A stretch of DNA of 64,000 nt from Stenomitos frigidus ULC18. GTDB taxonomy: Bacteria; Cyanobacteriota; Cyanobacteriia; Leptolyngbyales; Leptolyngbyaceae. A program made the position numbers and the translations under genes. How positions within the stretch are numbered: position 1 is the stretch's first letter; the number at the start of each line of letters is the position of its first letter. The notes under the pieces are model-generated. The model had not been told where the DNA came from. It ran no database searches and was given only the letters and a program-made list of their open reading frames with translations. Positions 23,865-34,823 of this stretch are shown one piece after another. The DNA lies in NCBI RefSeq assembly GCF_003003795.1, contig NZ_PVWK01000014.1, forward strand, positions 186,001 to 250,000. The letters are read 5' to 3'.

Positions 23865-24344
23865 TCATTTTTGAGCGACCTGCCGCCATTCTTCGACAAC
23901 AAAGGGTGGTACTGGCAGGTCGATCGCGGTTTTCTGCAATGGCAATGTCAGCCGTAGCGGGGTCGTTGCGGTCAGCTGACGCATCACCTCAAGCAAGTCA
24001 TACTCAGCCACATTAGGAACATCGGTGACTGTGTCTGTCTCTGCTGCCAGCCAGACACGCTCCGTTCCCGTTGTAATTTTCAGTGGATGCGGATGCTCTA
24101 ACGCTGCCCCGCCTGGAAACCCAACCAACCGGAGATGGATGCTCTCCGTCTGTCCCCCTTGCACCCGCTTGTAGAAAACCACCTGCCACGCCTGATCGGT
24201 ACGATCGCGCAAGGTCTGCAGCGATCGATACATCACGCGATCGCCCCCTTCAGGATAGGTATGCACCGACGCGAGCCCGTCCGGCACACCCAATGTCATG
24301 ACGAGCGCAAGAGCCACACCAAGGAACCATCCAAGCCGATACAT
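23865..24344 (-). CDS. DUF3122 protein, secreted
   Basis: Protein of 159 aa matching the cyanobacterial DUF3122 family. It begins with a signal peptide (YRLGWFLGVALALVMTLGVP, cleavage near LAS) and continues with SVHTYPEGGDRVMYRSLQTL, then WQVVFYKR and HLRLVGFPGG strands. Likely periplasmic or thylakoid-lumenal; the function is unknown. It is divergent from the DUF1345 gene; the 149-nt gap between them contains a GTAGGG/CCCTAC hairpin at 24393-24408. Confidence 0.8.
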   Translation of the reverse strand: MYRLGWFLGVALALVMTLGVPDGLASVHTYPEGGDRVMYRSLQTLRDRTDQAWQVVFYKRVQGGQTESIHLRLVGFPGGAALEHPHPLKITTGTERVWLAAETDTVTDVPNVAEYDLLEVMRQLTATTPLRLTLPLQKTAIDLPVPPFVVEEWRQVAQK

Positions 24345-24493
24345 CTGGTCATGCTCCTGACTGCCACTACTGAGTTAGTGTAGGCCGAAAAGGTAGGGCC
24401 GCCCCTACAAAATACGCCCCTTAAGGCAGTCGCGCTACAGAACGAAGGTGTTCAGATCTATACTTCCAGTCAGTCACTCTACTTGCATCGCTT

Positions 24494-25177
24494 GTGAAGC
24501 CCCTTTCAACGTCACGCCGAAAATTTTATGTGCGAACCCACCTGATTGGGTCTGTTTTAGTGGCTATGGCTGTGGCTGCGCTTCTGCCTGCCTGGCTGCA
24601 TCTACCCTCTCGTGTGCTTTGCATCTGGGACTCAGGCATGCTTTTCTTCCTGCTGATGAGCTGGTGGGTCATGCTGCGCGCAACGCCAGAAACCATGCGG
24701 CTGAATGCCCAACGGCAAGATGAAGGGCGTTTGGTCATTTTGAGTTTAGTCACAACGGCGGCCTGTGCCAGCATTTTTGCGATCGGCTTTATGCTTAAAG
24801 ATGCCAAAAGCGGATCAGGGTCGATCCTGATCCTGCATGTCATCCTTGCGGCCTTCACGATTTTGGGTTCCTGGCTGCTGGTGCATACGATTTTTGCGTT
24901 GCATTATGCGCACGGCTATTACCAGGACGGTAGCCAGTCACTAGAGGAGGCTAAGGCAGAAGGACTGGATTTTCCGGGTGATATCGAGCCCGATTATTGG
25001 GACTTTCTGTATTTCTCGTTTGTGATCGGCATGACGAGCCAGGTTTCGGATGTGCAAATCGAATCGCGATCGATGCGGCGGTTGGCGTTGCTTCACGGTG
25101 TCCTGTCGTTCTTTTTTAACACCGCGATCGTGGCGATGAGCATCAATCTTATTGCAGGCTTAATTCAAGGCGGATGA
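24494..25177 (+). CDS. DUF1345 membrane protein
   Basis: Integral membrane protein of 227 aa with about five to six hydrophobic segments (for example HLIGSVLVAMAVAALLPAWL, LVTTAACASIFAIGFML, LHVILAAFTILGSWLLVHTI). The family marker is the C-terminal DFLYFSFVIGMTSQVSDVQI block, which resembles the selectivity region of ion channels such as TMEM175-like or two-pore proteins only loosely. GTG start at 24494 chosen because it precedes the first helix; no strong ribosome site is seen. Function unknown. Confidence 0.8.
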   Translation: MKPLSTSRRKFYVRTHLIGSVLVAMAVAALLPAWLHLPSRVLCIWDSGMLFFLLMSWWVMLRATPETMRLNAQRQDEGRLVILSLVTTAACASIFAIGFMLKDAKSGSGSILILHVILAAFTILGSWLLVHTIFALHYAHGYYQDGSQSLEEAKAEGLDFPGDIEPDYWDFLYFSFVIGMTSQVSDVQIESRSMRRLALLHGVLSFFFNTAIVAMSINLIAGLIQGG

Positions 25178-25259
25178 TTCTGGTGTTCAGGTGGGCGATC
25201 GTTGCCACTATGGAGAAATTGAAGCCGTAAGAAGAAGTCGAAGCGGTAAGATCGGTTGT

Positions 25260-26453
25260 ATGAAAATATTTCTGCGACCAGGCGATCGCCTTCACCCATC
25301 CTCTTTTTACCTTTTACTGCTGCTGGTGAGCAGTACCGCTGGCTGTGGGGTTATTCGTCCTGAATTGGGCAGCGCACCAACGCCAACAGAATCCTTACCG
25401 CCCCTGCAAAGCAGCCCTGCCACGGCACCTTTGGCACCACCGAAATTGACGAGCCTGGACTATGTGGCTCAGATTGTGCAGAAGGTTGGGCCGGCCGTAG
25501 TGCGGATTGATTCGACTCGCACAGTGGGGCAATCCTTTGGCGACCCTGGCTTTGAGCGGTTTTTTGGTGGTCAGGAACCCCAAACGCAGCGAGTGCAGCG
25601 CGGCACAGGTTCTGGCTTTATCACCACTGCTGATGGACGCGTGTTGACGAATGCTCACGTGGTGCAGGGCGCTGATAGCGTGACGGTAGTACTGAAGGAT
25701 GGACGACGGTTTAAGGGAACAGTGGTGGGAGCAGACTCGACCACGGATGTAGCGGTAGTGAAAATCAATGCCCAAAACCTACCCGTCGTGAAATTGGGCA
25801 ATTCAGACAATCTGTTGCCGGGGCAAGCCGCGATCGCGATCGGCAATCCTCTTGGACTGAGCTTTACGGTGACGCAAGGCATTATTAGCGCGACGGGGCG
25901 ATCGGCGGCTGATGTGGGCGTACCCGCCGAGCGAGTCGATTTTATCCAGACCGACGCTGCCATTAATCCGGGTAATTCGGGCGGGCCGTTGATTAACGCC
26001 GAAGGAGAAGTGATTGGCATCAACTCTGCCATCATTCAAGGAGCCGCTGGGCTGGGGTTTGCGATCCCGATCGCCACGGCGTCACGCGTTGCCGATCAGA
26101 TCGTCGCGACTGGTAAAGCGGAGCATCCCTATCTGGGCGTCAAGATGGCAGAACTGACCCCTGAGCTCCGTAACGAAATTAATCAGAGCAACGCTGGCTT
26201 CAAAATTAACCAGGAGCAGGGTGTGTTGATTATTGCCGTCCAGTCTAATTCTCCAGCCGCACGGGGAGGTGTACGACCGGGTGACATTGTAGCCAGCATC
26301 AACGGCACGGCGATTCAAACGGCTCAACAGGTGCAGCAGCAGGTAGAAGCAACGTCGATCGGTAGCCCACTGCAGATGATTGTCAACCGCAATGGTCAGA
26401 AGCAAACTCTCACTGTGAAGCCAGAGCCCTTGCCTGTGAGAGAACCGGGCTAA
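25260..26453 (+). CDS. HtrA/Deg-family serine protease
   Basis: Protein of 397 aa from ATG 25260; an earlier in-frame codon at 25191 would add 23 unlikely residues. It has an N-terminal hydrophobic export segment ending STAGC, close to a lipobox. The trypsin-like domain contains the triad: His in VLTNAHVV, Asp in TTDVAVVKI, Ser in INPGNSGGPL. One PDZ domain follows (YLGVKMAEL, then GGVRPGDIVASINGTAIQTA). This is the cyanobacterial HhoA/HhoB/HtrA layout, for quality control of misfolded envelope or lumen proteins. Which of the paralogues it is cannot be decided from sequence alone. Confidence 0.92.
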   Translation: MKIFLRPGDRLHPSSFYLLLLLVSSTAGCGVIRPELGSAPTPTESLPPLQSSPATAPLAPPKLTSLDYVAQIVQKVGPAVVRIDSTRTVGQSFGDPGFERFFGGQEPQTQRVQRGTGSGFITTADGRVLTNAHVVQGADSVTVVLKDGRRFKGTVVGADSTTDVAVVKINAQNLPVVKLGNSDNLLPGQAAIAIGNPLGLSFTVTQGIISATGRSAADVGVPAERVDFIQTDAAINPGNSGGPLINAEGEVIGINSAIIQGAAGLGFAIPIATASRVADQIVATGKAEHPYLGVKMAELTPELRNEINQSNAGFKINQEQGVLIIAVQSNSPAARGGVRPGDIVASINGTAIQTAQQVQQQVEATSIGSPLQMIVNRNGQKQTLTVKPEPLPVREPG

Positions 26454-26541
26454 GATCACGATCGCGGTGCCATGTGCGATCGCGCATGTGCTAGAGTTTG
26501 TCTCTTTTCACTGTCCTCTAATGCTTTGAAGCTTAACCACT

Positions 26542-28620
26542 GTGGGTGCTATAGAGTCTGAAGTTTTGCCGGGTCGCAGTTTTCCCTTAGGTGCAACGGT
26601 TTACCCCGAAGGCGTTAATTTTTCCATTTTTTCTAAAAGCGGCAAAGCCTTAGAGCTGCTCTTGTTCGATCGAGCCGACGATCCTAAGCCTGCACGCGTC
26701 ATCACGCTGCATCCCAAGCAAAACAAAACGTTCTACTACTGGCATGTGTTCGTTCCAGGCATTGGTGCCGGACAGATCTATGCCTACCGGGTCGATGGGC
26801 CGTTTATTCCCGAACAAGGGCATCGGTTTGATTGCAACAAAGTCTTGCTCGACCCCTATGCCAAAGCCGTTGTAGGATGGGAAAACTACAGCCGTGAAGC
26901 AGCAATGCGCCCTGGTGATAATTGCGCTCAGGCACTACGCGGCGTGGTGGTCGATACCAGCGCCTACGCTTGGGAAGGCGATGCACCGTTGAATATTCCC
27001 CACGCTGACAGCGTGATCTATGAGATGCATGTGGGCGGCTTCACCCGCAATCCCAATTCGGGCGTGTCGCCGGAGAAGCGGGGCACCTACGCGGGTCTGA
27101 TCGAAAAAATCCCATACCTGAAACAACTGGGCGTAACAGCGGTAGAGTTACTCCCCGTTCACCAGTTTGATGAACAAGATGTACAGCCTGGGTTGACGAA
27201 CTACTGGGGCTACAGCACGATCGCCTTTTTTGCACCACATACAGGCTACAGTTCGCGACGTGACCCATTAGGGCCTGTGGACGAATTTCGGGACATGGTC
27301 AAAGCGCTGCACAAGGCTGGCATTGAAGTCATTCTGGACGTGGTGTTTAACCACACGGCAGAAGGCAATGAGGACGGCCCCACCTTATCCTTTAAAGGCT
27401 TAGAGAATGCGGCATACTACATCCTGGAGCCAGATCGGGAGCTCTACAGCAACTACAGCGGCTGCGGCAACACGCTGAAGGCAAATCATGACATTGTGGG
27501 GCGCATGATTCTCGAAAGTCTGCTCTATTGGGTGGCAGACATGCATATCGATGGGTTCCGCTTTGATTTAGCATCCGTGCTGTCGCGCAGTCGCTCTGGA
27601 CAACCATTGGAAGATCCGCCGATTCTCTGGACGATCGAATCCCATCCCATTCTGGCAGGCACTAAAATTATCGCCGAAGCCTGGGATGCCGCAGGGCTGT
27701 ATCAGGTTGGTTCCTTTATTGGCGATCGCTTTGCTGAATGGAACGGCCCCTTTCGCGATGATGTTCGTCGCTTTGTCAAAGGCGATAGCAAGACAGTGGC
27801 AACGCTGGCAGACCGCTTGCTGGGTAGCCCTGATATTTATCCGCAGGCCGATCGAGAACCCAGCCGTAGCATCAATTTCATTACTTGTCACGATGGCTTC
27901 ACGCTGAATGACCTGGTGGCTTACAACGAAAAGCACAACGTCGCCAACAAAGAAGATAGTCGTGATGGCTCCAACGACAACCATAGCTGGAACTGTGGCT
28001 TCGAAGGTCCAACGACTGACACCACCATTGAAGCGTTACGCCAGAAGCAAATCAGAAATTTCCTTACGATTCTCTTTTTTGCGCAGGGCACACCCATGCT
28101 ATCGATGGGCGACGAGGTGCGGCGATCGCAGCTCGGTAACAACAATAGCTATTGTCAGAACAATGAATTGAGCTGGTTTGACTGGGACAGCCTGCAACGA
28201 GAGGAGGGGCTCCTGCGGTTTGTCCAGAAACTGATTCACTTTACTCAATCACTCGAAATTTTTCGGCAAGAACGGCTGCTCGAAGTCACCTATGCCAGCC
28301 AAAAGCCCCATATCGTTTGGCATGGCACGGAGCTAGGCAAACCCGATTGGGGCGAACAGTCCCACTGCCTTGCGTTTACGTTGCGCCACCCAGAGGCAAG
28401 CGAACATTTTCACGTGATGCTCAACGCCTATTGGGAGCCACTCACGTTCGAATTGCCACCGCTGGGTCAAAGCGAACGATGGTACAGAATCATCGACACC
28501 GCCCTACCCTCGCCTAGAGACATCGCAGAGCCAACAGCAGCCCCACAAGTCAGGCGAAGGAAATACCCTGTGGAAGCACGATCATCGGTTGTGTTGATGG
28601 CCAGGGCAGGTTCGGTATGA
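26542..28620 (+). CDS. glgX: Glycogen debranching enzyme, isoamylase type
   Basis: Protein of 692 aa, glycoside hydrolase family 13, which hydrolyses alpha-1,6 branch links of glycogen. It has an N-terminal carbohydrate-binding fold (GRSFPLGATVYPEGVNFSIF), then the barrel motifs VILDVVFNHTAEG, DGFRFDLASVLSRS with the nucleophile Asp, IIAEAWDAAGLYQV with the acid Glu, and FITCHDGFTLNDLV. GTG start at 26542; the next in-frame start would remove part of the first strand. It is preceded by an 88-nt gap containing HIP1 sites and followed by a 15-bp inverted repeat. Confidence 0.93.
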   Translation: MGAIESEVLPGRSFPLGATVYPEGVNFSIFSKSGKALELLLFDRADDPKPARVITLHPKQNKTFYYWHVFVPGIGAGQIYAYRVDGPFIPEQGHRFDCNKVLLDPYAKAVVGWENYSREAAMRPGDNCAQALRGVVVDTSAYAWEGDAPLNIPHADSVIYEMHVGGFTRNPNSGVSPEKRGTYAGLIEKIPYLKQLGVTAVELLPVHQFDEQDVQPGLTNYWGYSTIAFFAPHTGYSSRRDPLGPVDEFRDMVKALHKAGIEVILDVVFNHTAEGNEDGPTLSFKGLENAAYYILEPDRELYSNYSGCGNTLKANHDIVGRMILESLLYWVADMHIDGFRFDLASVLSRSRSGQPLEDPPILWTIESHPILAGTKIIAEAWDAAGLYQVGSFIGDRFAEWNGPFRDDVRRFVKGDSKTVATLADRLLGSPDIYPQADREPSRSINFITCHDGFTLNDLVAYNEKHNVANKEDSRDGSNDNHSWNCGFEGPTTDTTIEALRQKQIRNFLTILFFAQGTPMLSMGDEVRRSQLGNNNSYCQNNELSWFDWDSLQREEGLLRFVQKLIHFTQSLEIFRQERLLEVTYASQKPHIVWHGTELGKPDWGEQSHCLAFTLRHPEASEHFHVMLNAYWEPLTFELPPLGQSERWYRIIDTALPSPRDIAEPTAAPQVRRRKYPVEARSSVVLMARAGSV

Positions 28621-28634
28621 ATTTGAGCGATCAG

Positions 28635-28688
28635 CAGCCCTGGACAGCAGTCAGCTATGAGTACATGATTGATTGCTGTCCAGGGCTG
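28635..28688 (+). terminator. 15-bp inverted repeat after glgX
   Basis: Perfect inverted repeat CAGCCCTGGACAGCA / TGCTGTCCAGGGCTG around a 24-nt loop, 14 nt after the glgX stop. The long GC-rich stem could end or protect the transcript; no U-run follows, so it may also be a dispersed palindromic repeat. Confidence 0.45.
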
Positions 28689-28790
28689 GTGTCGATGAGA
28701 ACATTGATTTTCGCAGAGAGAATGATGTCTTCTAGCCACACTCAGCTAAGATCTTCGTAGTGATTGGCAACGTAGTGATTGGCAAGCAAG

Positions 28791-29066
28791 ATGGCTCAGA
28801 TTTTAGACCCGTTAGCGGCTGGCCAACCTGATGGCATTATTTGCTGCTACGTCAATGGTTCTAGTCGCATTCAAATCGCACGCATCAGCAATATCCCCAA
28901 CTGGTACTTTGAGCGCGTCGTGTTTCCAGGGCAGCGGCTTTTGTTTGAAGCAGTGCCTGAGGCGCAACTTGAAATCCATACAGGTTCAATGGCGAGTGCA
29001 ATTTTGTCCGATCGCATTGCTTGTCATTCGTTGCAGGTGGGGAGTGGGGAGCCCGGTGAACTGTAA
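28791..29066 (+). CDS. DUF1830 protein
   Basis: Protein of 91 aa of the small cyanobacterial DUF1830 family: IICCYVNGSSRIQIARISNI, then WYFERVVFPGQRLLFEA and SDRIACHSLQV. ATG 28791 is preferred over an upstream TTG at 28779. No catalytic motif or membrane segment is visible; the function is unknown. It converges with the small minus-strand gene ending at 29102. Confidence 0.82.
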   Translation: MAQILDPLAAGQPDGIICCYVNGSSRIQIARISNIPNWYFERVVFPGQRLLFEAVPEAQLEIHTGSMASAILSDRIACHSLQVGSGEPGEL

Positions 29067-29101
29067 ATCATTGGTTTCATTGGATAAAACCGGCGATCGT
29101 A

Positions 29102-29374
29102 TCACTCATCATTGGTTGGGCTTACGGGCAGCATCGCCGCTAACCGTTCAAGCAATTGGGTCTGTTCTTCCGGAGTATTGACCGGACAGCGCTCCCAGTC
29201 GGAACCTTGTCTAACATCAGCAAAAAGCCCAGTGGGATCTTCGTGGAAGTGAAGAAACGCCTGTGCTTTACGGTAGAAAATACCCCTTTTCTTTTCTTTC
29301 AACCCACCCACAACGCGAATGGTAGTCAGTAGATCGGTCAGAGTGTCTAGTGCGCGATCGCCTGCATGTTTCAC
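29102..29374 (-). CDS. Small conserved hypothetical protein
   Basis: Protein of 90 aa starting at GTG 29374-29372, which overlaps the stop of the upstream methyltransferase (GTGA). It contains TDLLTTIRVVGGLKEKKRGI, FYRKAQAFLHFHEDPTGLFA and WERCPVNTPEEQTQLLERLA, the look of a small folded cyanobacterial protein. I do not recognise a function. A longer frame to 29581 runs antisense-phase through the 21-bp repeats and is rejected. The overlap suggests co-translation with the methyltransferase. Confidence 0.6.
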   Translation of the reverse strand: MKHAGDRALDTLTDLLTTIRVVGGLKEKKRGIFYRKAQAFLHFHEDPTGLFADVRQGSDWERCPVNTPEEQTQLLERLAAMLPVSPTNDE

Positions 29375-30105
29375 ATCTGTTGTAGTCGACTTAAAGCAGT
29401 TGGCTCTTCTCTTAAAGCAGTTGGCTCTTCTCTTAAAGCAGTTGGCTCTTCTGAAGTTGTATACAATACGTAACTTTTTGGCAAGCCAAGAATCCATTCG
29501 GTTTTCAACGTTGCTTCGGGAAACAACTGTTTGAGTCTCTGGATCTCCAGCACACGCGTTTCTTCTATATATTCTGTCCACGCGGGCAGCTTTTTCCTCC
29601 AGCGCTCAATGAACGTACGACGCCACGAAGTTGGATAAAACCACCAAAACAGCATCCCCGAATGTGCCTCGATCGGAAAGTACTTTGATGGCGTTTGAAC
29701 CCAATAGCGGCGACCAAGACGGCGAACCTCTCTAGCAAACGCTTCTTGTTTATTTTCATCGCCAACATGTTCAATGACGCTATTAGTAAAAACCAGATCA
29801 AACGACTGATCGTCAAACGCACTTACATTACAGCCATCGCCCTCAACATAGGTAAAGCGATGACGCTTTGAAGGTTCTTGCTCAGTGTTTTCACCAGGAA
29901 GATTCAAGATCGTAATGTCCAGCGGTTGCTCAACAAAGTCCCAAAGCTCAGGGCCGCCTCCCAAATCCAACACCCGCAAGCATTCACCACTTCGCGCATT
30001 AAGCCATTTTTTGAACAACTGCATACGTCGTTCACGCGTGTATGCAGAAAAGGGATGCAGCAGACGGTAAAACAAGTTAATACGCAGATAGCTTAGGGAC
30101 TGCAT
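29371..30105 (-). CDS. SAM-dependent methyltransferase, class I
   Basis: Protein of 244 aa. The SAM-binding motif I is RVLDLGGGPELWDFV (about residue 43), motif II region YVEGDGCNVSAFDDQSFDLV and FTNSVIEHVGD, typical of methyltransferase type 11. The mid part, YFPIEAHSGMLFWWFYPTSW, is aromatic and may form a substrate lid; the substrate is unknown. The C-terminus carries three copies of EEPTALR encoded by a 21-bp tandem repeat, which looks like a recent addition. It precedes and overlaps a small gene. Confidence 0.85.
   Translation of the reverse strand: MQSLSYLRINLFYRLLHPFSAYTRERRMQLFKKWLNARSGECLRVLDLGGGPELWDFVEQPLDITILNLPGENTEQEPSKRHRFTYVEGDGCNVSAFDDQSFDLVFTNSVIEHVGDENKQEAFAREVRRLGRRYWVQTPSKYFPIEAHSGMLFWWFYPTSWRRTFIERWRKKLPAWTEYIEETRVLEIQRLKQLFPEATLKTEWILGLPKSYVLYTTSEEPTALREEPTALREEPTALSRLQQM
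29393..29452 (-). repeat. 21-bp tandem repeat in methyltransferase 3' end
   Basis: Three copies (the third partial) of a 21-bp unit, AAAGCAGTTGGCTCTTCTCT plus T on the plus strand, starting at 29393, 29414 and 29435. It encodes (EEPTALR)n in the methyltransferase sense and preserves the frame because 21 is a multiple of three. Confidence 0.9.
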
Positions 30106-30529
30106 GTTACAGGAGCCTCTTCTTAGTACTGAACTAGGGCGTAGAGATTGCGCTAACTGCCTGTGAGTCTGGCACTAGAATGGCAGGGCGAACTGAAAGG
30201 ACGCTAGCGGTTCCTGCCTGGGATCGCAACTCAACAAAAAAGAAGTTTCAGCTTGCCGAGTTTGAAGAAACACCCTATTGACTGCCGTCATCAACCTGGG
30301 AACTAGGTCAACGGAAACGAACAAAAATTAGTCTGTGAAAAGGCCAATCTTCTCGCGCTTGCATCTATACAGATTTAGTCAAGAATACTATCTTTTTTCT
30401 AAGCTAAATTTGGCTAGCAGGAACAATAGCCTTAAACTTTGTGTCAATTTTTGCAAAGGAAATGGGGTTGTGTAGCAACGGATACTCAGCAAACTTCTCA
30501 AGCCAGCTTATAAACCCATCATTAGGTCT
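30106..30529. other. Gene-free stretch
   Basis: 424 nt between the methyltransferase start and the polyphosphate kinase stop, both on the minus strand. No convincing open frame, RNA or strong hairpin was seen. It is more AT-rich near 30370-30440 and should contain the methyltransferase promoter and the kinase terminator, neither of which I can place. Confidence 0.5.
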
Positions 30530-31423
30530 TTAGCGCTCATTTTTCAGCACTTTTTTTGCCTTTAACAACTGCTGCTGATGCTCCTCCGTCACTTTGGGAT
30601 AGCTGAGCTTCAGGGCTTTTAGTTTTTGCTCAATAAAGTAAGCGACGACGAGGCGCGTGAACCATTTGTTATTTGCGGGAATGATGTGCCACGGGGCCCA
30701 TTCAGTGCTGGTGTGGGTAAAAACAGCTTCATACGCCTGCATGTAGTCGTCCCAAAACTCTCGTTCTGTAACATCGTTTTCAGAAAACTTCCAGTTCTTT
30801 TCAGGCAAATTGATCCGGTCTAAAAAGCGCTGCTTTTGTTCCTCTTTAGAAACATTAAGGAAGAATTTGAGCACAATAATGCCGTTGTCAACCAGATACT
30901 TTTCAAAGTGATTGATTTCTGTAAAACGCTGCTCCCAGATGTTGGTATTCTGGGTGCCTTGAGGCAGTTTTTGCTTTTCCAAGAGGTCTGGGTGCACGCG
31001 CACAACCAGGGTTTCTTCGTAGTAAGAGCGGTTAAAGATGCCAATACGTCCCCGTTCAGGCAAGGCTTTGAACGATCGCCAGAGATAGTCGTGATCTAAC
31101 TCCTCTGAGGACGGTGCTTTAAAGCTGAAGACCTGACAGCCCTGGGGATTAAGACCCGACATTACATGTTTGATGGTGCCGTCTTTACCAGCGGCATCCA
31201 TTGCCTGAAAGATAATGAGCAGCGCATAGGTATCCTGCGCGTAAAGAATATCCTGATACGTCGCTAGAGCCTCAATGCCTGCCTGTAACACCCCTTTGAC
31301 ATCAGCTCTATGCTTAATCTCTGCGGTGTAGTTTGGGTCGAAGTGTTTCAGCTTAATCTTTGAACCGGGCTTGGCCATAAAGGCCTTCGGATCCAGTTGA
31401 TCAGTAAAGGTTTTGACGTCCAT
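30530..31423 (-). CDS. ppk2: Polyphosphate kinase 2 family protein
   Basis: Protein of 297 aa. PPK2 enzymes phosphorylate nucleotides (ADP/GDP or AMP) with polyphosphate. The Walker A-like loop is FQAMDAAGKDGTIKHVMSGL, the lid region is NRSYYEETLVVRVHPDLLEK, and further family blocks are GIIVLKFFLNVSKEEQKQRF and WKFSENDVTEREFWDDYMQA. Length fits single-domain PPK2. Nucleotide preference (class I, II or III) cannot be read reliably. The gene stands alone, with about 200 nt of upstream DNA before the divergent fusion gene. Confidence 0.9.
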   Translation of the reverse strand: MDVKTFTDQLDPKAFMAKPGSKIKLKHFDPNYTAEIKHRADVKGVLQAGIEALATYQDILYAQDTYALLIIFQAMDAAGKDGTIKHVMSGLNPQGCQVFSFKAPSSEELDHDYLWRSFKALPERGRIGIFNRSYYEETLVVRVHPDLLEKQKLPQGTQNTNIWEQRFTEINHFEKYLVDNGIIVLKFFLNVSKEEQKQRFLDRINLPEKNWKFSENDVTEREFWDDYMQAYEAVFTHTSTEWAPWHIIPANNKWFTRLVVAYFIEQKLKALKLSYPKVTEEHQQQLLKAKKVLKNER

Positions 31424-31628
31424 ACTCAGAAAAACCGATAGATAAAAAACACTGTCTCAGGCACGATGGCTTAGGAACACGAATTTAATCACTCCGGCAC
31501 CCCTACGGGAAACAATATGTCGATTTTATTCAATCCACGATCCTTAGTTTACTTATAGCGATTTTGCGATCGCGCCACACAGCAACTCATAACTTGCTTC
31601 ATAATCAGGCAGTTCCTCTTGACGTTCT

Positions 31629-33213
<1,585 letters not shown>

Positions 33214-33353
33214 TTCAATAACCTCAACCTTGTTGCGTAGCAAGCGATACTGCCCCATCCTATGCCTAAGCCGCATTCTGTTTCTACAGAGTAATAGGCT
33301 GCCAGTGGTCATGCTGGTCGTCATCAGGAAGCGTCCACTTCAGGTACCACGTT

Positions 33354-34778
33354 ATGGCAAAAGGACTCAAGAGCAACGCCTTGTCTATGGTTGATACGGT
33401 AACACTTGCCGTTGCCGGATCGGCTCCGTCTTATTCATTGAATGCAACTACGGCAACCCTCATTGCAGCGGTCGGCTTAGCTTCTCCGGGAGCGCTGTTG
33501 TATGCGGCCATTCCCATGTTTGGCATTTCGTTTGCATTTATGTACCTGAACCACTGGCGATCGGATGCGGGTGCGTCCTACGCCTGGGTGGGTCGCACCA
33601 TTCGTCCGTCACTTGGTTTCTTGTCGGGGTGGACGTTTCTGAGCTTAAGCACCATTTTTATGGCGGCAGCCGCTTTGCCCATTGGAGTGTCAACCCTGTC
33701 GCTGATTGCTCCCAGTCAGGTTGAGAATGTAGGCATGGCGACGCTGGTGGGTGGATTGTGGTTTGCGATGGTCGCCACCGTGACGCTTCTGGGCGTCAAC
33801 TTTGCAGCCCGGTTTCAGCGGTTGATGACCGCGATCGAGGTCATCAGCTTACTCGCGTTGGCGATCGGGGCGATCGTCAAAGTGTCTACTAGCCCTGTTG
33901 CAGCTTTTTCCTGGAGTTGGCTGTCACCCTTTGCCTTTGGTAATTTCCAGACGTTTATGGCAGGGATGCTGATTGCCACCTTCTATTACTTTGGTTGGGA
34001 TGTGTCGTCCAACGTTGCTGAAGAAACGAAGGGATCGAGCACAACGCCTGGCTATAGTGGCGTCTTCGGGATGATTGGCGTCTTTCTGATGTTCCAACTG
34101 TTTCAAATTCTGGTGCAGATGGGCATGACCCCAGAACAGGTGGATAAAGCAGGCGCCGATCTGTTGCCGCAGTTGGGCGATTTGCTGCTGCCTGCGCCCT
34201 GGGGCAAGATTGCCATCCTGGCTGTTTTGCTGAGTACGGTTGGCACGATTGAAACTCAGTTAACCCAATGTTCTCGGACGCTCTTTTCAATGGCACGCGA
34301 TCGCGTGATCAGTCGTCGGTTTGGCGACTTGCATCCCCTCTTTCAAACGCCGTGGCTGGCTACACTGGTGATTACCGTTTTGGCGCTGGCGTTGCTCATT
34401 GGCTCTAGCTCCAGCTCCAGCATCAATGGACTGATGGCGAATCTCATCAATACCATCAGTGTTCAGGTTGCCTTTTACTATGCGATGACGGGCTTTGCCT
34501 GTGCCTGGTACTACCGCAAGCAACTTCGGGATGACACCAAAACGCTGTTGCTGAAGGGCGCCTGGCCCTTACTGTCGGCACTCTTTCTGCTGGCAGTGGG
34601 AGCCTTCCAGTTAACGCAACTGGATCGGATAGTAGCGTTTCTCAGCGTTGCCGCGATCGCGATCGGTATCATACCAATGCTGTTTTACCGTTGGAAGTAT
34701 GGCAGCGAGTTCTACACGGCACCAGCGGAAGCGTATGAGCCAGTCGTCGATGACGATCGCGTGCTAGAAAAGGTTTGA
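33354..34778 (+). CDS. APC-family amino acid/amine permease
   Basis: Protein of 474 aa with about 12 transmembrane segments. The first, unwound helix of the APC fold is seen in LAVAGSAPSYSLNATTATLI, then YASY-like GASYAWVGRTIRPSLGFLSG. Family marks include FYYFGWDVSSNVAEETKGSS in the middle and TQLTQCSRTLFSMARDRVIS. Secondary transporter; substrate not readable, but the adjacent aldehyde dehydrogenase and glutaminase suggest amino acids or amines. Convergent with the aldehyde dehydrogenase gene. Confidence 0.88.
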   Translation: MAKGLKSNALSMVDTVTLAVAGSAPSYSLNATTATLIAAVGLASPGALLYAAIPMFGISFAFMYLNHWRSDAGASYAWVGRTIRPSLGFLSGWTFLSLSTIFMAAAALPIGVSTLSLIAPSQVENVGMATLVGGLWFAMVATVTLLGVNFAARFQRLMTAIEVISLLALAIGAIVKVSTSPVAAFSWSWLSPFAFGNFQTFMAGMLIATFYYFGWDVSSNVAEETKGSSTTPGYSGVFGMIGVFLMFQLFQILVQMGMTPEQVDKAGADLLPQLGDLLLPAPWGKIAILAVLLSTVGTIETQLTQCSRTLFSMARDRVISRRFGDLHPLFQTPWLATLVITVLALALLIGSSSSSSINGLMANLINTISVQVAFYYAMTGFACAWYYRKQLRDDTKTLLLKGAWPLLSALFLLAVGAFQLTQLDRIVAFLSVAAIAIGIIPMLFYRWKYGSEFYTAPAEAYEPVVDDDRVLEKV

Positions 34779-34781
34779 ACG

Positions 34782-34815
34782 TTAGTAGGGACGTTCCATG
34801 TCACGTCCCTACTAA
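34782..34815. terminator. Palindromic repeat between convergent genes
   Basis: TAGTAGGGACGT and ACGTCCCTACTA form a 12-bp stem around an 8-nt loop. It lies in the 45-nt gap between the permease stop and the aldehyde dehydrogenase stop. A near-identical palindrome sits in another convergent gap at 39512-39541, so the repeat is well placed to act as a bidirectional terminator. Confidence 0.6.
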
Positions 34816-34823
34816 ATGTGACA

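Noticed and set aside
29102-29581. Longer minus-strand frame of 159 codons over the methyltransferase tail
   Set aside because: Its first 69 codons read the 21-bp repeats and the methyltransferase gene in another frame (RRANCFK repeats); only the part from GTG 29374 looks like a protein.
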